Source of the DNA: Chrysoperla carnea
Taxonomy: Eukaryota > Arthropoda > Insecta > Neuroptera > Chrysopidae
Direction: 5' to 3'
Length of the DNA stretch: 64,000 nt
Assembly (NCBI RefSeq): GCF_905475395.1
Contig: NC_058338.1
Coordinates: 13,840,935 to 13,904,934 of the forward strand
In this document: positions 12,796 to 24,133 of the stretch, one piece after another
How the letters are laid out: every line of letters starts with the position of its first letter
How positions within the stretch are numbered: the first letter of the stretch is position 1
Translations under genes and position numbers: made by a program
Notes under the pieces: model-generated
Databases searched by the model: none
Told to the model about the DNA's origin: nothing
The model's input: only the letters and a program-made list of their open reading frames with translations

Positions 12796-14892
12796 ATGTC
12801 TAAGAAAATAGATTTTACAAAATTAATCACGCCAAAACAATGTGAATATATTTTAAACCAAAAATTGGATAGTGAATATAAATTATTAAAATATACAATA
12901 AAATCACTCTCTGATAATGTCGAAGGTTTTATGGGTGAACATTTACGTTTAATATGTGAAATTTCTCAAAACAATCAAATTTCTAAAGTTCAATTTTTTA
13001 TTAAAAAACAAGTGATATTAACTGAAGATATTAGTGCGAATTTAATAAGTGCATTTAATGAAACATTAGCTTATAAAAAAGAAGCATTATTTTATAAAAT
13101 CATTGGTGAAAATCGTGACCAGAAAATTCAATGTATAGCAAAACATTTTCCATTCCCAATGGATGTGTCTTTATTAATTTTAGAAGATTTAAGTGTTGAT
13201 CAATTTATTTCTGGACAATATCCATTATTTGATTTGAATCATTGTAAAATTGTTCTTAAAAATTTAGCAGAGTTGCATACGTATAGTTTACAATTAAAAA
13301 CAAAGTATAATTTTACCGATTTTCCCGAACTAATTGATGATACATTTTTTTCATTCAACAATAAATTTGGTGTTTGTTATATGAACGCTTCAATCGAAAC
13401 AACTAAACAGGCAATAGATTGTTATCCAGATTTGGCTGAAAATGTTGAAATTAAAACGTTATTCGAACAAGAAGTGAATCGAATTTTGGAGAATATTGTA
13501 CGACCATCGAAGAAATTTCCAAATGTATTTTGTCATGGTGATTTATGGCATAATAATATTTTATTTAAATATGAAAAAAATAAACCAACTAATTGTCGAT
13601 TTGTCGATTTCCAAGAATTACGATATCTACCGCCTGTCCATGATATCCAATTTTTGCTATTTATAAATACAACAGCAGAATTTCGCCAAAAATATTCACA
13701 TCAATTATACGAATATTATTATGAAGAATTTTATAAAAAATTGAAAAATTCTGGAATTAATCCAAATGAAATTTTTCCATTTTATGATTATCAAGAATGT
13801 TGTAGTGAGTTTTATCCATTTACAAAATTTATTGCTGTTGTTTATCAATTATGTCATTTAACAAGCGCTGAGTTTATAACTGAAACATTTAAATTAAAAG
13901 CGGATTCAGTGAATTTATATTTGGGTACACGACATCAGTATTTCATTCCAGAATTAAAAAGAAACACGGAATATCGTGAAGCATATAGAGAAGTTTTAAA
14001 TGAATTTATAGAAATTCTATATAATCGTCACCTTATACGTGAGGATTGTTTTGACATAGTTCGACGGAAAATTGCTTCCGATAACTATGTACTTAAAAAT
14101 TACGAAGTTTTACCAAATCGTTCGAAAAATTTATTAAAAATCACAATTTTATTAAATGACACGATTACCAGTTTCAATTTCTTTATGAAATGTTTGAATG
14201 ATGACTTAAATCGAAAAGAAGTTTTTATATATCAGTTATTATGCCTGAATGATTTATTAAGTAATATGGAAGTCATAAATCAAGTGATGCCAAAATGTTA
14301 TTATAGTATTAATGATCGGTCGATTGTTCTTGAAAACTTAGAAGAAACTGGCTTCAAACATGTTGACACATTAGATTGCCAGTTAGTGGACATAGTTATT
14401 AAAACTTTGGCAAAATTTCACTCAGTGTATTTAGTTTTAGAACACAAAAGTCAAACCGAAAAAGTTCATAAATTCTATGAATTTTCTGATATAATTGCAG
14501 AATTAGAAAAAGAAAACACTTGCAGTACATCGAAAGAAAATTTAATAAATCTACTAAAACCATCAAAAACTTTCAAAAACATTTTGTGTCATGGAAATTT
14601 AAGCTTAGAAAATATTCTGTTTAAAGATGGAAGGGAATGTCGGTTTGTTGATTTCAAACAAAGTCGATTACTTCCTCCGTCTTATGATATTTTAACATTT
14701 TTATACATGTCGACGTCACGAAGTTTTAGAGATCAAAATCTAAATCAAATTATCGATTCTTACTATGATTATTTAACTATAGAATTAGGTCGATCAAAAA
14801 TCATCATAACTGAGATTCTTACATTTATTGATTTTAAAAATAGTTTTGGTGAAATTGAATCAATCTTACATTTATTGAATCAATTGAATTAA
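12796..14892 (+). CDS. EcKL gene A: two-domain CHK kinase-pseudokinase, intronless
   Basis: EcKinase-like (CHK) family; relatives phosphorylate ecdysteroids or other small hydroxylated molecules in the cytosol using ATP. One exon, 698 residues, about twice a single domain. Domain 1 (1 to about 417): candidate ATP Lys at 70 (FFIK), Brenner motif HGDLWHNN at 247, metal Asp in VDFQ at 271. Domain 2 (about 418-698): FFMK, KEVFIYQLL and VDFK (Asp619) remain, but the Brenner motif reads HGNLSLEN (599 on), with the catalytic Asp replaced by Asn. Domain 1 is diverged from genes B and C, whereas domain 2 is almost identical to theirs up to about 14860. The intron that interrupts domain 1 of the other four copies is absent. 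ATG 12796 is preceded by a T-run and an AG, so a 5' UTR intron is possible. No clear poly(A) signal follows. Confidence 0.88.
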   Translation: MSKKIDFTKLITPKQCEYILNQKLDSEYKLLKYTIKSLSDNVEGFMGEHLRLICEISQNNQISKVQFFIKKQVILTEDISANLISAFNETLAYKKEALFYKIIGENRDQKIQCIAKHFPFPMDVSLLILEDLSVDQFISGQYPLFDLNHCKIVLKNLAELHTYSLQLKTKYNFTDFPELIDDTFFSFNNKFGVCYMNASIETTKQAIDCYPDLAENVEIKTLFEQEVNRILENIVRPSKKFPNVFCHGDLWHNNILFKYEKNKPTNCRFVDFQELRYLPPVHDIQFLLFINTTAEFRQKYSHQLYEYYYEEFYKKLKNSGINPNEIFPFYDYQECCSEFYPFTKFIAVVYQLCHLTSAEFITETFKLKADSVNLYLGTRHQYFIPELKRNTEYREAYREVLNEFIEILYNRHLIREDCFDIVRRKIASDNYVLKNYEVLPNRSKNLLKITILLNDTITSFNFFMKCLNDDLNRKEVFIYQLLCLNDLLSNMEVINQVMPKCYYSINDRSIVLENLEETGFKHVDTLDCQLVDIVIKTLAKFHSVYLVLEHKSQTEKVHKFYEFSDIIAELEKENTCSTSKENLINLLKPSKTFKNILCHGNLSLENILFKDGRECRFVDFKQSRLLPPSYDILTFLYMSTSRSFRDQNLNQIIDSYYDYLTIELGRSKIIITEILTFIDFKNSFGEIESILHLLNQLN

Positions 14893-16167
14893 TATAAATA
14901 ACTAAGTGTACAGATTAAAATACTTTATTTATCTCAAGGACTCGTAGTCTGACAGACAGCATCCTTTTTTTTAAATGATAAATACATACTTGAAACTTCG
15001 TGAGTGGCTTCCTTTTGAAAAGAAAAAGTCAAGAAGAATGTGCTGGAAGTGCATTGTATCTTATCAATCGGCCTGAAAGAACGCAGAAGGGAATTTGATA
15101 ACATCAATAACTATTAAACAATAAAATATTTCGTCCAGCAAAAATACTACACCAATGACGCCGTTCTTAAGTATTTTTATTTTCAATACCTAGCTCACTT
15201 TTGCTGAATTCTTATCAAGTGTCCGACAAATTCCATGTTACGTATAGTCAGACGATAGCTTAAATATGATGTTATCATGCTCATTTAAAAATGCAGCTCT
15301 TTCGAAAAAAGTTGTCGAGAGAAAGATTGGTAGACTTGCGAAAAGAAATGCCATTTACAAAATTTCAAGTATGTTTTGATCATTTAACAAAAGTCGTGCT
15401 GTCCCATGGACTATCAGACAAGAGAGTCAAAATGTAGTAGAGTTCCATTAAAAAACATCAAAGTAATAAATTTTTATTTATTTACAAGCTTTTAATTAAT
15501 TAGTTTTCTTGCCCTTCGACTGTTGATTTACTATTTTGGAAGCATTGTTAAACTAAGCTTTTGCTTCTAATCGCTTCCATCATAAGTTAATGAACAAATC
15601 AGGCCACTGTGCAGGAATTATTCAGGGAGGGAGTCAAACTTTTGTCCAGAATGTTAGCTCATAAAGTCAATACAAGAAACTCATTTTTCGTGTAAGAAAA
15701 TATTTTATTATATCAAAATTTGATATTATGTAAATATTTTTCAATATGTTAATTTTTGGTACAGAAAAAATCTTTTCCAAAACGCAACACCTTTTGATAC
15801 TGAGGCAAGTTTAGCTGGAGCGAATTGTTTTGAACTGTACTAACTCTGGTAGAGCGTTGTCTAGACCTTTTTGGGCATCCTGTATTATTGTAAAAATAAA
15901 CAAACCAATTTTAAGAGTAACTTAATTATGTTTATGTTTATTTAATTTCACACAGATTTAGAGAAGAAAATGGACTATTTCAATAAAGTTATTCGATTTA
16001 CCACTATTTCATCTGTTTATTTATACGTTTAAAACTATGTAAAATTTATAGTAACGGAAGTCAGAAATCATCCAACCAGAAAATAATATCATAATTACAA
16101 CCACAATAAATGTTTCCTTCAATTTTCACGTTTTTAATTAAACATACCTCATAGCATCTACTATATA

Positions 16168-16769
16168 CAGGGTGGACCATTTTAATGTATTATTGCTAAT
16201 AGCTCGTGTTGTAGTTAAGAGCCTAAATGGCCGAGTGGTCCAAGGCATTAGACACGGACTGTTCGTCTATCTAGACTCAGGTTGCGGGTTCGAATCCAGG
16301 CAGAGGCAGTGTGAACAATTATAATTAATGGGAGTGCAGAATTGTTCACATTGTCGTCGCTTGGATAAGAACGTAGTAACCGAATCCGTCCACATCAAAA
16401 TGTAATTGTAATTATTTATGAAGTTAAAATAAATAAAGGTTAACAAATAATGATGTGGGTGGCCTCTGTTATAGGCGTATTTGTCAGAGAAACGGAGGTT
16501 AAACCCCATTATTATTATTATTATAGTTATCCAATCATAAAATACCTCAAATACAAGTTGCAGAGTTTGATTTTCGAAAAATTGTTAAAAAAAAATGTTA
16601 TTTTTTTATGAGGATTAACTTTCTAATTTAAAATGTTATTCTATCTTTTAAATTTTAGCATTTAATTTGGCTATTAAATCAATACGGCGAACTAGGTTCA
16701 ATCTGATGTCAGAAAATTATATCCCCTATCAAACTCTTTTTAAGGTGATTTTTTTGATGGTTCACCAAG
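16168..16769. mobile_element. TA-flanked MITE interrupted by a SINE
   Basis: Left end 'cagggtggaccat' and right end 'atggttcaccaag' are inverted relatives, each flanked by TA (16166-16167 and 16770-16771). The paralogous spacer has an uninterrupted 'agcatctacta' site near 23038-23048, which serves as an empty site. The interior resembles the MITE at 5584-5951. Without the SINE the element is about 290 bases. Confidence 0.7.
16218..16523 (+). mobile_element. tRNA-derived SINE nested in the MITE
   Basis: The head carries an A-box-like 'atggccgagtggtccaaggc' (16227-16246) and a B-box 'gggttcgaatcc' (16286-16297), typical of class II (Leu/Ser) tRNA genes. A roughly 200-base unrelated body and an ATT-repeat tail (16507-16523) follow. 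Likely target duplications 'tagtta' lie at 16212-16217 and 16524-16529. The anticodon arm does not fold to a standard seven-base loop, so it is not a functional tRNA. Confidence 0.75.
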
Positions 16770-18028
16770 TATATATATAAATAATAGAAAATGGATAATT
16801 TAATTGCAATCTTATTAATTTTTAAAGTAATAAACCTTATCATTACCTTTTTTAAGGCAGTTAATAAAAATACGAAAGAAACAAACACACCTTGAACAAA
16901 TCTAATGGAAAAACACTGTAAACAAATTAATACTATTAATCAATTCCAAATAATCATAGTGTAAACCATTACTTGTTAAGAAGGGCTCACAGGAAATATA
17001 GTGGGAAATTACTGCATAAAAGTTAATATTTAATCTTAATAACTTCCAAAAATCAGTTTAAAAATACAAAGTTCTATGTACAGGAGATATCAGGATATTA
17101 AAGTAATAAGGAATACAATTAAAAAATAAATAAAACACTGTAAAACTAAAATATCTTAGTTTAGAAAATTTCTTGTGACTGTTTTGTAATAATTTCAGCT
17201 TTTAAGTTTGAATAAATAAACGAAACGACTCTATATTTTTGTTATTAATCATCCAAGTTTTTAGAAGTTTTTTAAGGTAAATATTATTGTGATACATTAA
17301 TTAAATTATTGTGGGTACTTAGCCTGAGAGCAAAACATTTTCAGGTGTTTGAGTCACTATAATTTGAGTATATATTACTTCTTTGTGTAACATCTGAATA
17401 GGTACCAATTTAAATACACGCACATAAACTTCCCAACCACTCGGTAGATAGAAATTCTCACTAAAATGACCTTTTTATATACCTCAGAGAGCTTCGAATA
17501 TATTTTTTCGACTTCTTAAGAAAATATAGTTTGAAATCTGCCTAAAATAATTTATATTTTTATTGTTTGCTCTATTTAATACTAATGTACTCTCTAGGCC
17601 CCGAGACTCTACAGTCTGGTCTTGAGGGTGTCTTCATCTGAAATGCGACACACCTTATATACATTGAAACCGAATTTTCTAATTTGGTTTTCTAAATTGA
17701 AAAATATATTATACTAAATCATTGGAAAAAAGTCCGAAAATGTTATATTTATCACCTTAATGGAGAAAAAATTTAAACGTACAAAGAAATTAGATTAATA
17801 AAAATTTAGACTCTACTGTAAAAAGAAATGAACCAAAGAAATAAAATGCATAAATTTAAAATTTTATCTTGGTTAATTATAACTTTAATGAGATCTCTCT
17901 CCAAAACTTGAAATGAGTTCAAATTAGTTTAAAAGCTCAATTAATTAGAATTTAATGTAAATTTAGTGTAAATTATTCAGCTAAAAGACAAGTTTTCCTT
18001 ATAGTGGTGGAAGTTTATTCTTGAGAAA

Positions 18029-20295
18029 ATGGAATTATCTATCTTAACATCTGAAGATGTAATTTATTTATTAAAACAGAAGTTTGGTGATGAAAAAATG
18101 AAATTAATTAATTTTAACATTAGACCATTATCAGATAAGATAGAAGGTTTTATGGGTACTTATTTGCAATTAAAATGTGAAATTTCTGATGAATTTGTGT
18201 ACTTTTTTATTAAACAACAAGGGGATTCAGAACATAGAAAAAATCTTGAAGAATACAATCGGGAAGCATTATTTTACGAAATTCTAGATGAAAAATATAA
18301 GAAGTTTAATGTTGATTGGGCTCCAAGACATTATAAATTGGAAAAAGATAGAACTTTATTAATTTTGGATGATATCAGTGTTGATGGTTTTATGCTAGGT
18401 AAGTAAACATTGTTTTTTTTTTTCACTAGATAATTTAGTGCAGAATGCTTTTGTCAAAAATTGTCAAGGGCATTAGAGGACATTTACCTATGTCCATGAC
18501 TTTGCAGTTCTAGTTGAGCTTGTTTAATTTCATTTGTTTCATAATTTCAGGGAAAAAGTCAAACCTTTCATCGTCAGGCTATGACTTAGACCATTGTAAA
18601 GTGGGATTGAAATCATTGGCACGATTACATACATTTAGTGTACATTTGGAGAATGAAAAAGGTAAAAAAACGCCAAATTACAAATTCACCGATGACGTAC
18701 CTCTTTTATCATTAGAAATGCTAATTTCTCTTTCCCATAAATTTGGAGAGGCTTTTACACTTACATCCATACGTTGTTTGAATATTGCCTTCGAATATTT
18801 ACCAAATGCTACTCCAGAAGAAATAAAAAATTTAAAGGATTTGCTTCAGAAAGAAATGGATGAATCTATTTATGATTTATTTAAACCATCGACTAAATTT
18901 AAAAATGTGTTATGTCATGGAGATCTCTGGCATAAGAATATAATGTTTAAATACTCTGGCGAAACTCCAATCGATTGTAAGTTAGTAGATTTTCAAGTAT
19001 TTCGTTATTTACCAGGCTCACACGATGCATTCTTTTTCATATATTTAAATACATCACCAGAATTTCGTAAAAAAAAATTACATCAATTAATGGAATATTA
19101 TTACGAAGAATTTTATACTGGATTAACGAATATTGGATTGAATCCTTGCGAAATATTTTCATTATCTGATTTTTACGAGAGTTGTGCAAATTTTTTCATA
19201 CCTTTAAAAATACTTGCTGCATTTTACCTGCAATTATTTTTCATAGGCGATGAATTTATCGAAGAACAATGTAAAAAGGATCCGACAGCAGATTTACGAA
19301 AAGATATGTTGTTTGGTAATCGTGAAAAATATTTGTTGCCATTTTTTAAAGAAAATTGTAGACCTTATTTGGATAAATTTATGCCACTAGTGGATGAAGT
19401 AAAAGATGCTTTACTGAATCGAAAAATTATGCGTGATGATTGTTTCGACATAGTTCGACGAAAAATTGCTTCCGATAATTATGTTCTTAAAAATTACGAA
19501 GTTTTACCAAATCGTTCAAAAAACTTATTAAAAATAACAATTTTATTAAATGATACGATTACCAGTTTAAATTTCTTTATGAAATGTTTGAATGATGACT
19601 TAAATCGAAAAGAAGTTTTTATTTATCAGTTATTATGCCTGAATGATTTATTAAGTAATATGGAAGTCATAAATCAAGTGATGCCAAAATGTTATTATAG
19701 TGTTAATGCAAGGTCGATTGTTCTTGAAAACTTAGAAGAGACTGGCTTCAAACATGTTGATACATTAGATTACCAATTAGTGGACACAGTTATTAAAACT
19801 TTGGCAAAATTTCACTCAGTGTATTTAGTTTTAGAACACAAAAGTCAAACCGAAAAAGTTCATAAATTTTATGAATTTTCTGATATAATTGCAGAATTAG
19901 AAATAGAAAGCAGTAAATCGAAAGAAAATTTAATAAATCTACTGAAACCATCAAAAAAGTTCAAAAACATTTTGTGTCATGGAAATTTAAGCTTAGAAAA
20001 TATTTTGTTTAAAGATAGAAGGGAATGTCGGTTTGTTGATTTCAAACAAAGTCGATTACTTCCTCCCTCTTATGATATTTTAACATTTTTATACATGTCG
20101 ACGTCACGAAGTTTTCGAGATCAAAATCTAAATCAAATTATCGATTCTTACTATGATTATTTAACTATAGAATTAGGTCGATCAAAAATCATCGTAACTG
20201 AGATTCTTACATTTATGGATTTTAAAAATAGTTTTGATGAAATTAAATCAATTTTGGAACAAAATCCAACACTAAAGAATCTTTCAGTAAAATAG
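18029..20295 (+). CDS. EcKL gene B: two-domain CHK kinase-pseudokinase
   Basis: Two exons, 18029-18398 and 18551-20295, joined in phase 1 after FMLG; the intron is 152 bases; 704 residues. Domain 1 has the Brenner motif HGDLWHKN beginning at His246, and VDFQ; domain 2 has HGNLSLEN beginning at His600, and VDFK. The domain 1 Asp is intact and the domain 2 equivalent is Asn602. The start MELSILTSEDVIYLLKQKFG aligns with MDSSVLTSEDVIYLLKQKFG of gene C, which supports this ATG. The C-terminal half is nearly the same as that of genes A and C. The downstream 300 bases contain no obvious AATAAA. Substrate unknown; tandem EcKL clusters are usually discussed for ecdysteroid recycling or detoxification. 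Confidence 0.88.
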
Positions 20296-21196
20296 AAAAT
20301 ACTTTAAACAAAGTTGTCACACCGAAGCTTCATAATCTGAGGATAGAATATAGTAAAACGTTCATTTAACTGTATTTCTTGAAAAATTAACGAAACATTT
20401 TTAAAAATAAGAAATACGAAGGAAAATATCCAGTGTGGACTTATCGTAAATTAAATTTAATTTTAATCGAGGATATACAAAAAAAAAAGAAAAAAAAACA
20501 GTCTAGCCCAGGAATCGACTCATTGTCAGTGAATATTTTAGGACCCAGTGGACCCATTTAGGATGCCTAAGTATATTCAACAAAATCCCATTTATACATA
20601 ATTGTGCTTTTTCGATTTACGCCCATACGGTGGAACAGAATTACCTTTCCGAATCTCACATTTTCTTTATTTGATTTTATATTTTGGACAATTCTTATCG
20701 TTTTTTTATACTCTTGACATTTTTTACCTCATCTTTTTTTTAGATATAAACATTTTAAATTCGCCGAAAAATCTCGTTATTATAAAGATTATTTTGTAGT
20801 TCCAGTTAAAAATTTTATTTGAAAGCTATTAGATATTATACTTTAGACGATTCTAAACATTTGCTGAATCTTGGCAATTTTCATCTAGCTTCATCATTTT
20901 TGAAATATAAATCTTTGAAAAAAGTACAGGCTTTTGCCCAAAATTCGTAATAGAAGATAACTAATAAACTGTTATTTTCAAAAAAATTAATAATGTTTCA
21001 CAGTTCAAATATTATTTTACATGAATTATCAAAATAGGACCTTGCATGACGCTGCAATTATTTTTTCTATATCTGTAGAGTTTTTATTTTTACCATTTAT
21101 ATAATCACAAATGATAAAACGTTTATTTAATTATTGTAATAGCTAATAAATTAACTGGATTAATGGGAGAGCAAATAGTTTTTTCGAGAGTAAACT
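20296..21196. other. Gene-free AT-rich spacer
   Basis: 3' flank of gene B. I see no coding potential and no clear element end here. Confidence 0.5.
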
Positions 21197-21850
21197 TTTT
21201 ACCCGACTGCGCGACACAAAGTAGTGGTAATGTGTTTATCAATTTATATATGTATGTATGAATGTGTATTCCTTCTAGGCATACTAAAGAACAAGGAGAC
21301 CGCATGGGTCAACCTTGATTCTAACGTCAATCGATTTGTATTAATCTTGCGAGTGCCATCGAAGAAATGGAAGTAATGAAAATTTTACATGGCGATCACC
21401 AGATATTGTGCAAAAGAAAAAATATATTTAATTCCACGAACCATGTTAAGTGGGGTATCATTGAATAGTTGTTATATAGACAAATCGAATGACGTAAGAA
21501 TCATTAAAATCGCATTTGGTCTCTATAGCGCCAAAAAAGACCAAACATACAAACAAGAAACTGAAAGTCGACGAACTAAGTGGGATATCATTGAATAAGA
21601 AATATTTGAAAATCCTAACTAAAAAGTGTAAAATAAAAAAAGTAATTTAAAAAATCAAAAAACCCGACTGAGTTAAATTAAAACTGAAAAGAAAGGCATC
21701 CGTAGTATACTTAGTGATTTAACAGTAGAGGTCCATTAAAATCTAGACCGGCTGAAATTTTCCCAATAATGGGCCCCGACTGTTAAGACGCTATGTAAAC
21801 TATACTGGACTTGTTTTTTTGTTTCAGTTTTAATAATTTATTTGTTTTTT
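21197..21850. repeat. Interspersed repeat starting 'acccgact', copy 1
   Basis: Blocks starting 'acccgact' with a 'tgtatgtatgaatgtg' run, then a 66-base palindromic core (21720-21785) and 'gtaaactata', also occur at 34815-35160. Interior sequence differs, so this copy is rearranged or has extra insertions. Class is unknown. The small ORF inside (21389-21598) has no family signal. Confidence 0.5.
21720..21785. repeat. 66-bp palindromic element core, copy 1
   Basis: It begins 'taacagtagaggtccatt' and ends 'aatgggccccgactgtta', which are imperfect reverse complements. A copy of equal length occurs at 35043-35108. Confidence 0.6.
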
Positions 21851-21909
21851 TTATTTTTTATTATTTTATTTTTATTTATACAATCATTATATTAATTTAA
21901 ATAATTTGA

Positions 21910-24133
21910 AAATTGTACAGATTACAATATTTTGTTTATCTCAAGTACGCATTATAGTCCGCGGGACAGCACCCCTTTTGTCAAAAGATAAATACATACT
22001 TGAAACTTTGTGAGTGCCTTCCTTTTGAAAAGAAAAATGGAAGAAGAAAATATTGTCTTTTCAAATGAGTAAGATAACGTTATATTTTGTTTATCGGTAT
22101 GAAAAAACGCAGCAGGAAATTTGTTGGACACTATGATCTCTAGATAACATTAATAAAATAATTTGTTCGGCAAAGATTGCTTGCCTATCACCTCGAACAT
22201 GACGTATTTTTATTTTTCAATATCTAGTTCACTTTTGCTGAATTTTATAAAAATTATGAATGTTATTAAGTGGCCATATTGTCCGACAAATTCCTTGTTG
22301 CGTATTTTCAGACCAATATCTTAAATATGACGTTACCATGCTCATTTGAAAGCGCAACACTTTCCAAATAAGTCGTGGAGAGAATATTAGGTAGACTTGC
22401 GAAAAGGATGCCACTCACGGAATTTTAATTATGTATTGATCATTTAACAAGAAGGATGCTGTCCCGCGGACTATCAGACACGAGAGTCAAGATGTAGTAG
22501 TGTTCCATTAAAAAACAGTAAAGTAATAAACTTTTATTTATTTACAAGATTTTAATTCTTTAATTCTATGATAAAATTTACTGTTTTTGCTGAAAATCGC
22601 GAAGACCCTGTATTTATTACCTTTGATCCCGAGCAAATTTTTTCCAGGTATCGAATCGATGAGGACTATTTAGATTTCATTTATGATGGTGTTTTGAACA
22701 ATCCTACCAACTTAAACCTTTAAGTGTAAATTTTTGTACCTTTACTCCTATTTTTTAGTTTAATTTTTTGTTTTAATAAGCAACTGGATACTAAGGTAAG
22801 CTTAGCTTACAGACCTTTTAGACACGTTGTACTGACTTTTTAGACACATTGTATATTGTTTAAAAAAAAAAAAAAGATTTACCTAATGATAATTATGTTT
22901 ATTTAAAAATTCCACAAATTTAATGCAAATCGACCAAGTCGCATATTTATCCAACCAGAAAACACCATCAACACAAGCACAATAAATTTTTTACTTCAAT
23001 TTTCTCGATTTTTATTAATTAAACAACATACCTTGTAGCATCTACTAAATATAAATAAATCATAAAAAATTGGCACTTTAATTGAAGTCTACTTAATGTT
23101 TCAACTTAAGAAACCTTACCATTACCTATTTTTAAAGCACTTAATTAAAACACGAAAGAAAAAAACAAACCTTGAACAAATTTACTGGGAAAACACTGTA
23201 TAAAAATTATTAATTTTAATAACTTCCAAATAATCACAGTGTAAATTATATTTCTTGTAAACAAAGACTCACGGGAAATCTAGAAGGAAATTACTGCATA
23301 GAATTAATATTACTCTTAATAACTTTCAAAAATCAATTTAACAAAAGTTCTTGTAAACAGGGGCTCTCAGGAAATCAAAGAGATAAAGAATGCAATTAAA
23401 AATAAATAAAACACTGTGAAACTTCTAAAATATCTTAGTTTTAATAATTTCTTGTGACTGTGTTGTAATAATTCCTGTTTGTTATTTATAAAACTTGAAC
23501 AAGTTTGAATAATTAACGACGCATTATTTTTTGTTATTAATCATCCAATTTTGGATTCGATCATCTCATAAAATTAGAAGTTCTTAAAAGTTTTTTAAGG
23601 TAAATATTATTGTAATACATTAATTAAATAATTGTGGATACTTAATCTGAGAGCAAAACATTTACAGGTGTTTGAGTCGCTATAATTTTAGTATATATCA
23701 CTTCTTTTTTTGTAACATCTGAATAACAAATTAAATACACGCACATAAACTTCCCAACCGCTCTGCTCCGCTCGGTAAATAGAAATTTAAAACACGAAAT
23801 ATTATTAGTTATATAATTTTTTTTTTTTTTTATCAAAAAAAATCCGAAAATGTCTTTTTTCAACTTAGTGGAGAAACATTTTAAACGCAAAAAAATTTGA
23901 TTATTAAAAATTTAGACTCTACTGTAAAAAGAAACTATCTAAGGAAATAAATAAATAATAACATTTTATAATTGTTAATAGCTTTAATTAGATCTCTCTC
24001 CAAAACTTAAGTGTTGTAATTAGTTAAAATGCTCAATTAATTCAAATAATTTAATGTTAACACAATCATTTCATGTCAATTATTCAGCTGAAACGCAGTT
24101 TTTCTAATAGTACGAGAGTTTATTCTTGAGAAA
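21910..24133. repeat. Spacer B-C, paralogous to spacer A-B
   Basis: Duplicate of the gene B 5' spacer (see 14893-18028), lacking the MITE and SINE. The last several hundred bases before the gene C start are especially well conserved, as expected if the promoter was copied with the gene. No ORF is supported. Confidence 0.75.

Larger units (their letters stand above)
14893..18028. repeat. Spacer A-B, paralogous to spacer B-C
   Basis: This gene-free spacer is similar over most of its length to 21910-24133. Shared landmarks include 'gataaatacatacttgaaac' (14979 and 21990), 'ccttgaacaaat' and the final block before the start codon (tttattcttgagaaa). The 16168-16769 segment is extra here. The spacer probably carries the gene B promoter in its last few hundred bases. 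No ORF is supported. Confidence 0.75.

Noticed and set aside
16218-16310. Functional tRNA-Leu or tRNA-Ser gene
   Set aside because: Acceptor arms pair over only about four bases and the anticodon stem closes on an 11-base loop; it is followed by a SINE body and tail.
21389-21598. 69-codon plus-strand ORF
   Set aside because: Falls in an interspersed repeat, with no homologous motif and repetitive surroundings.
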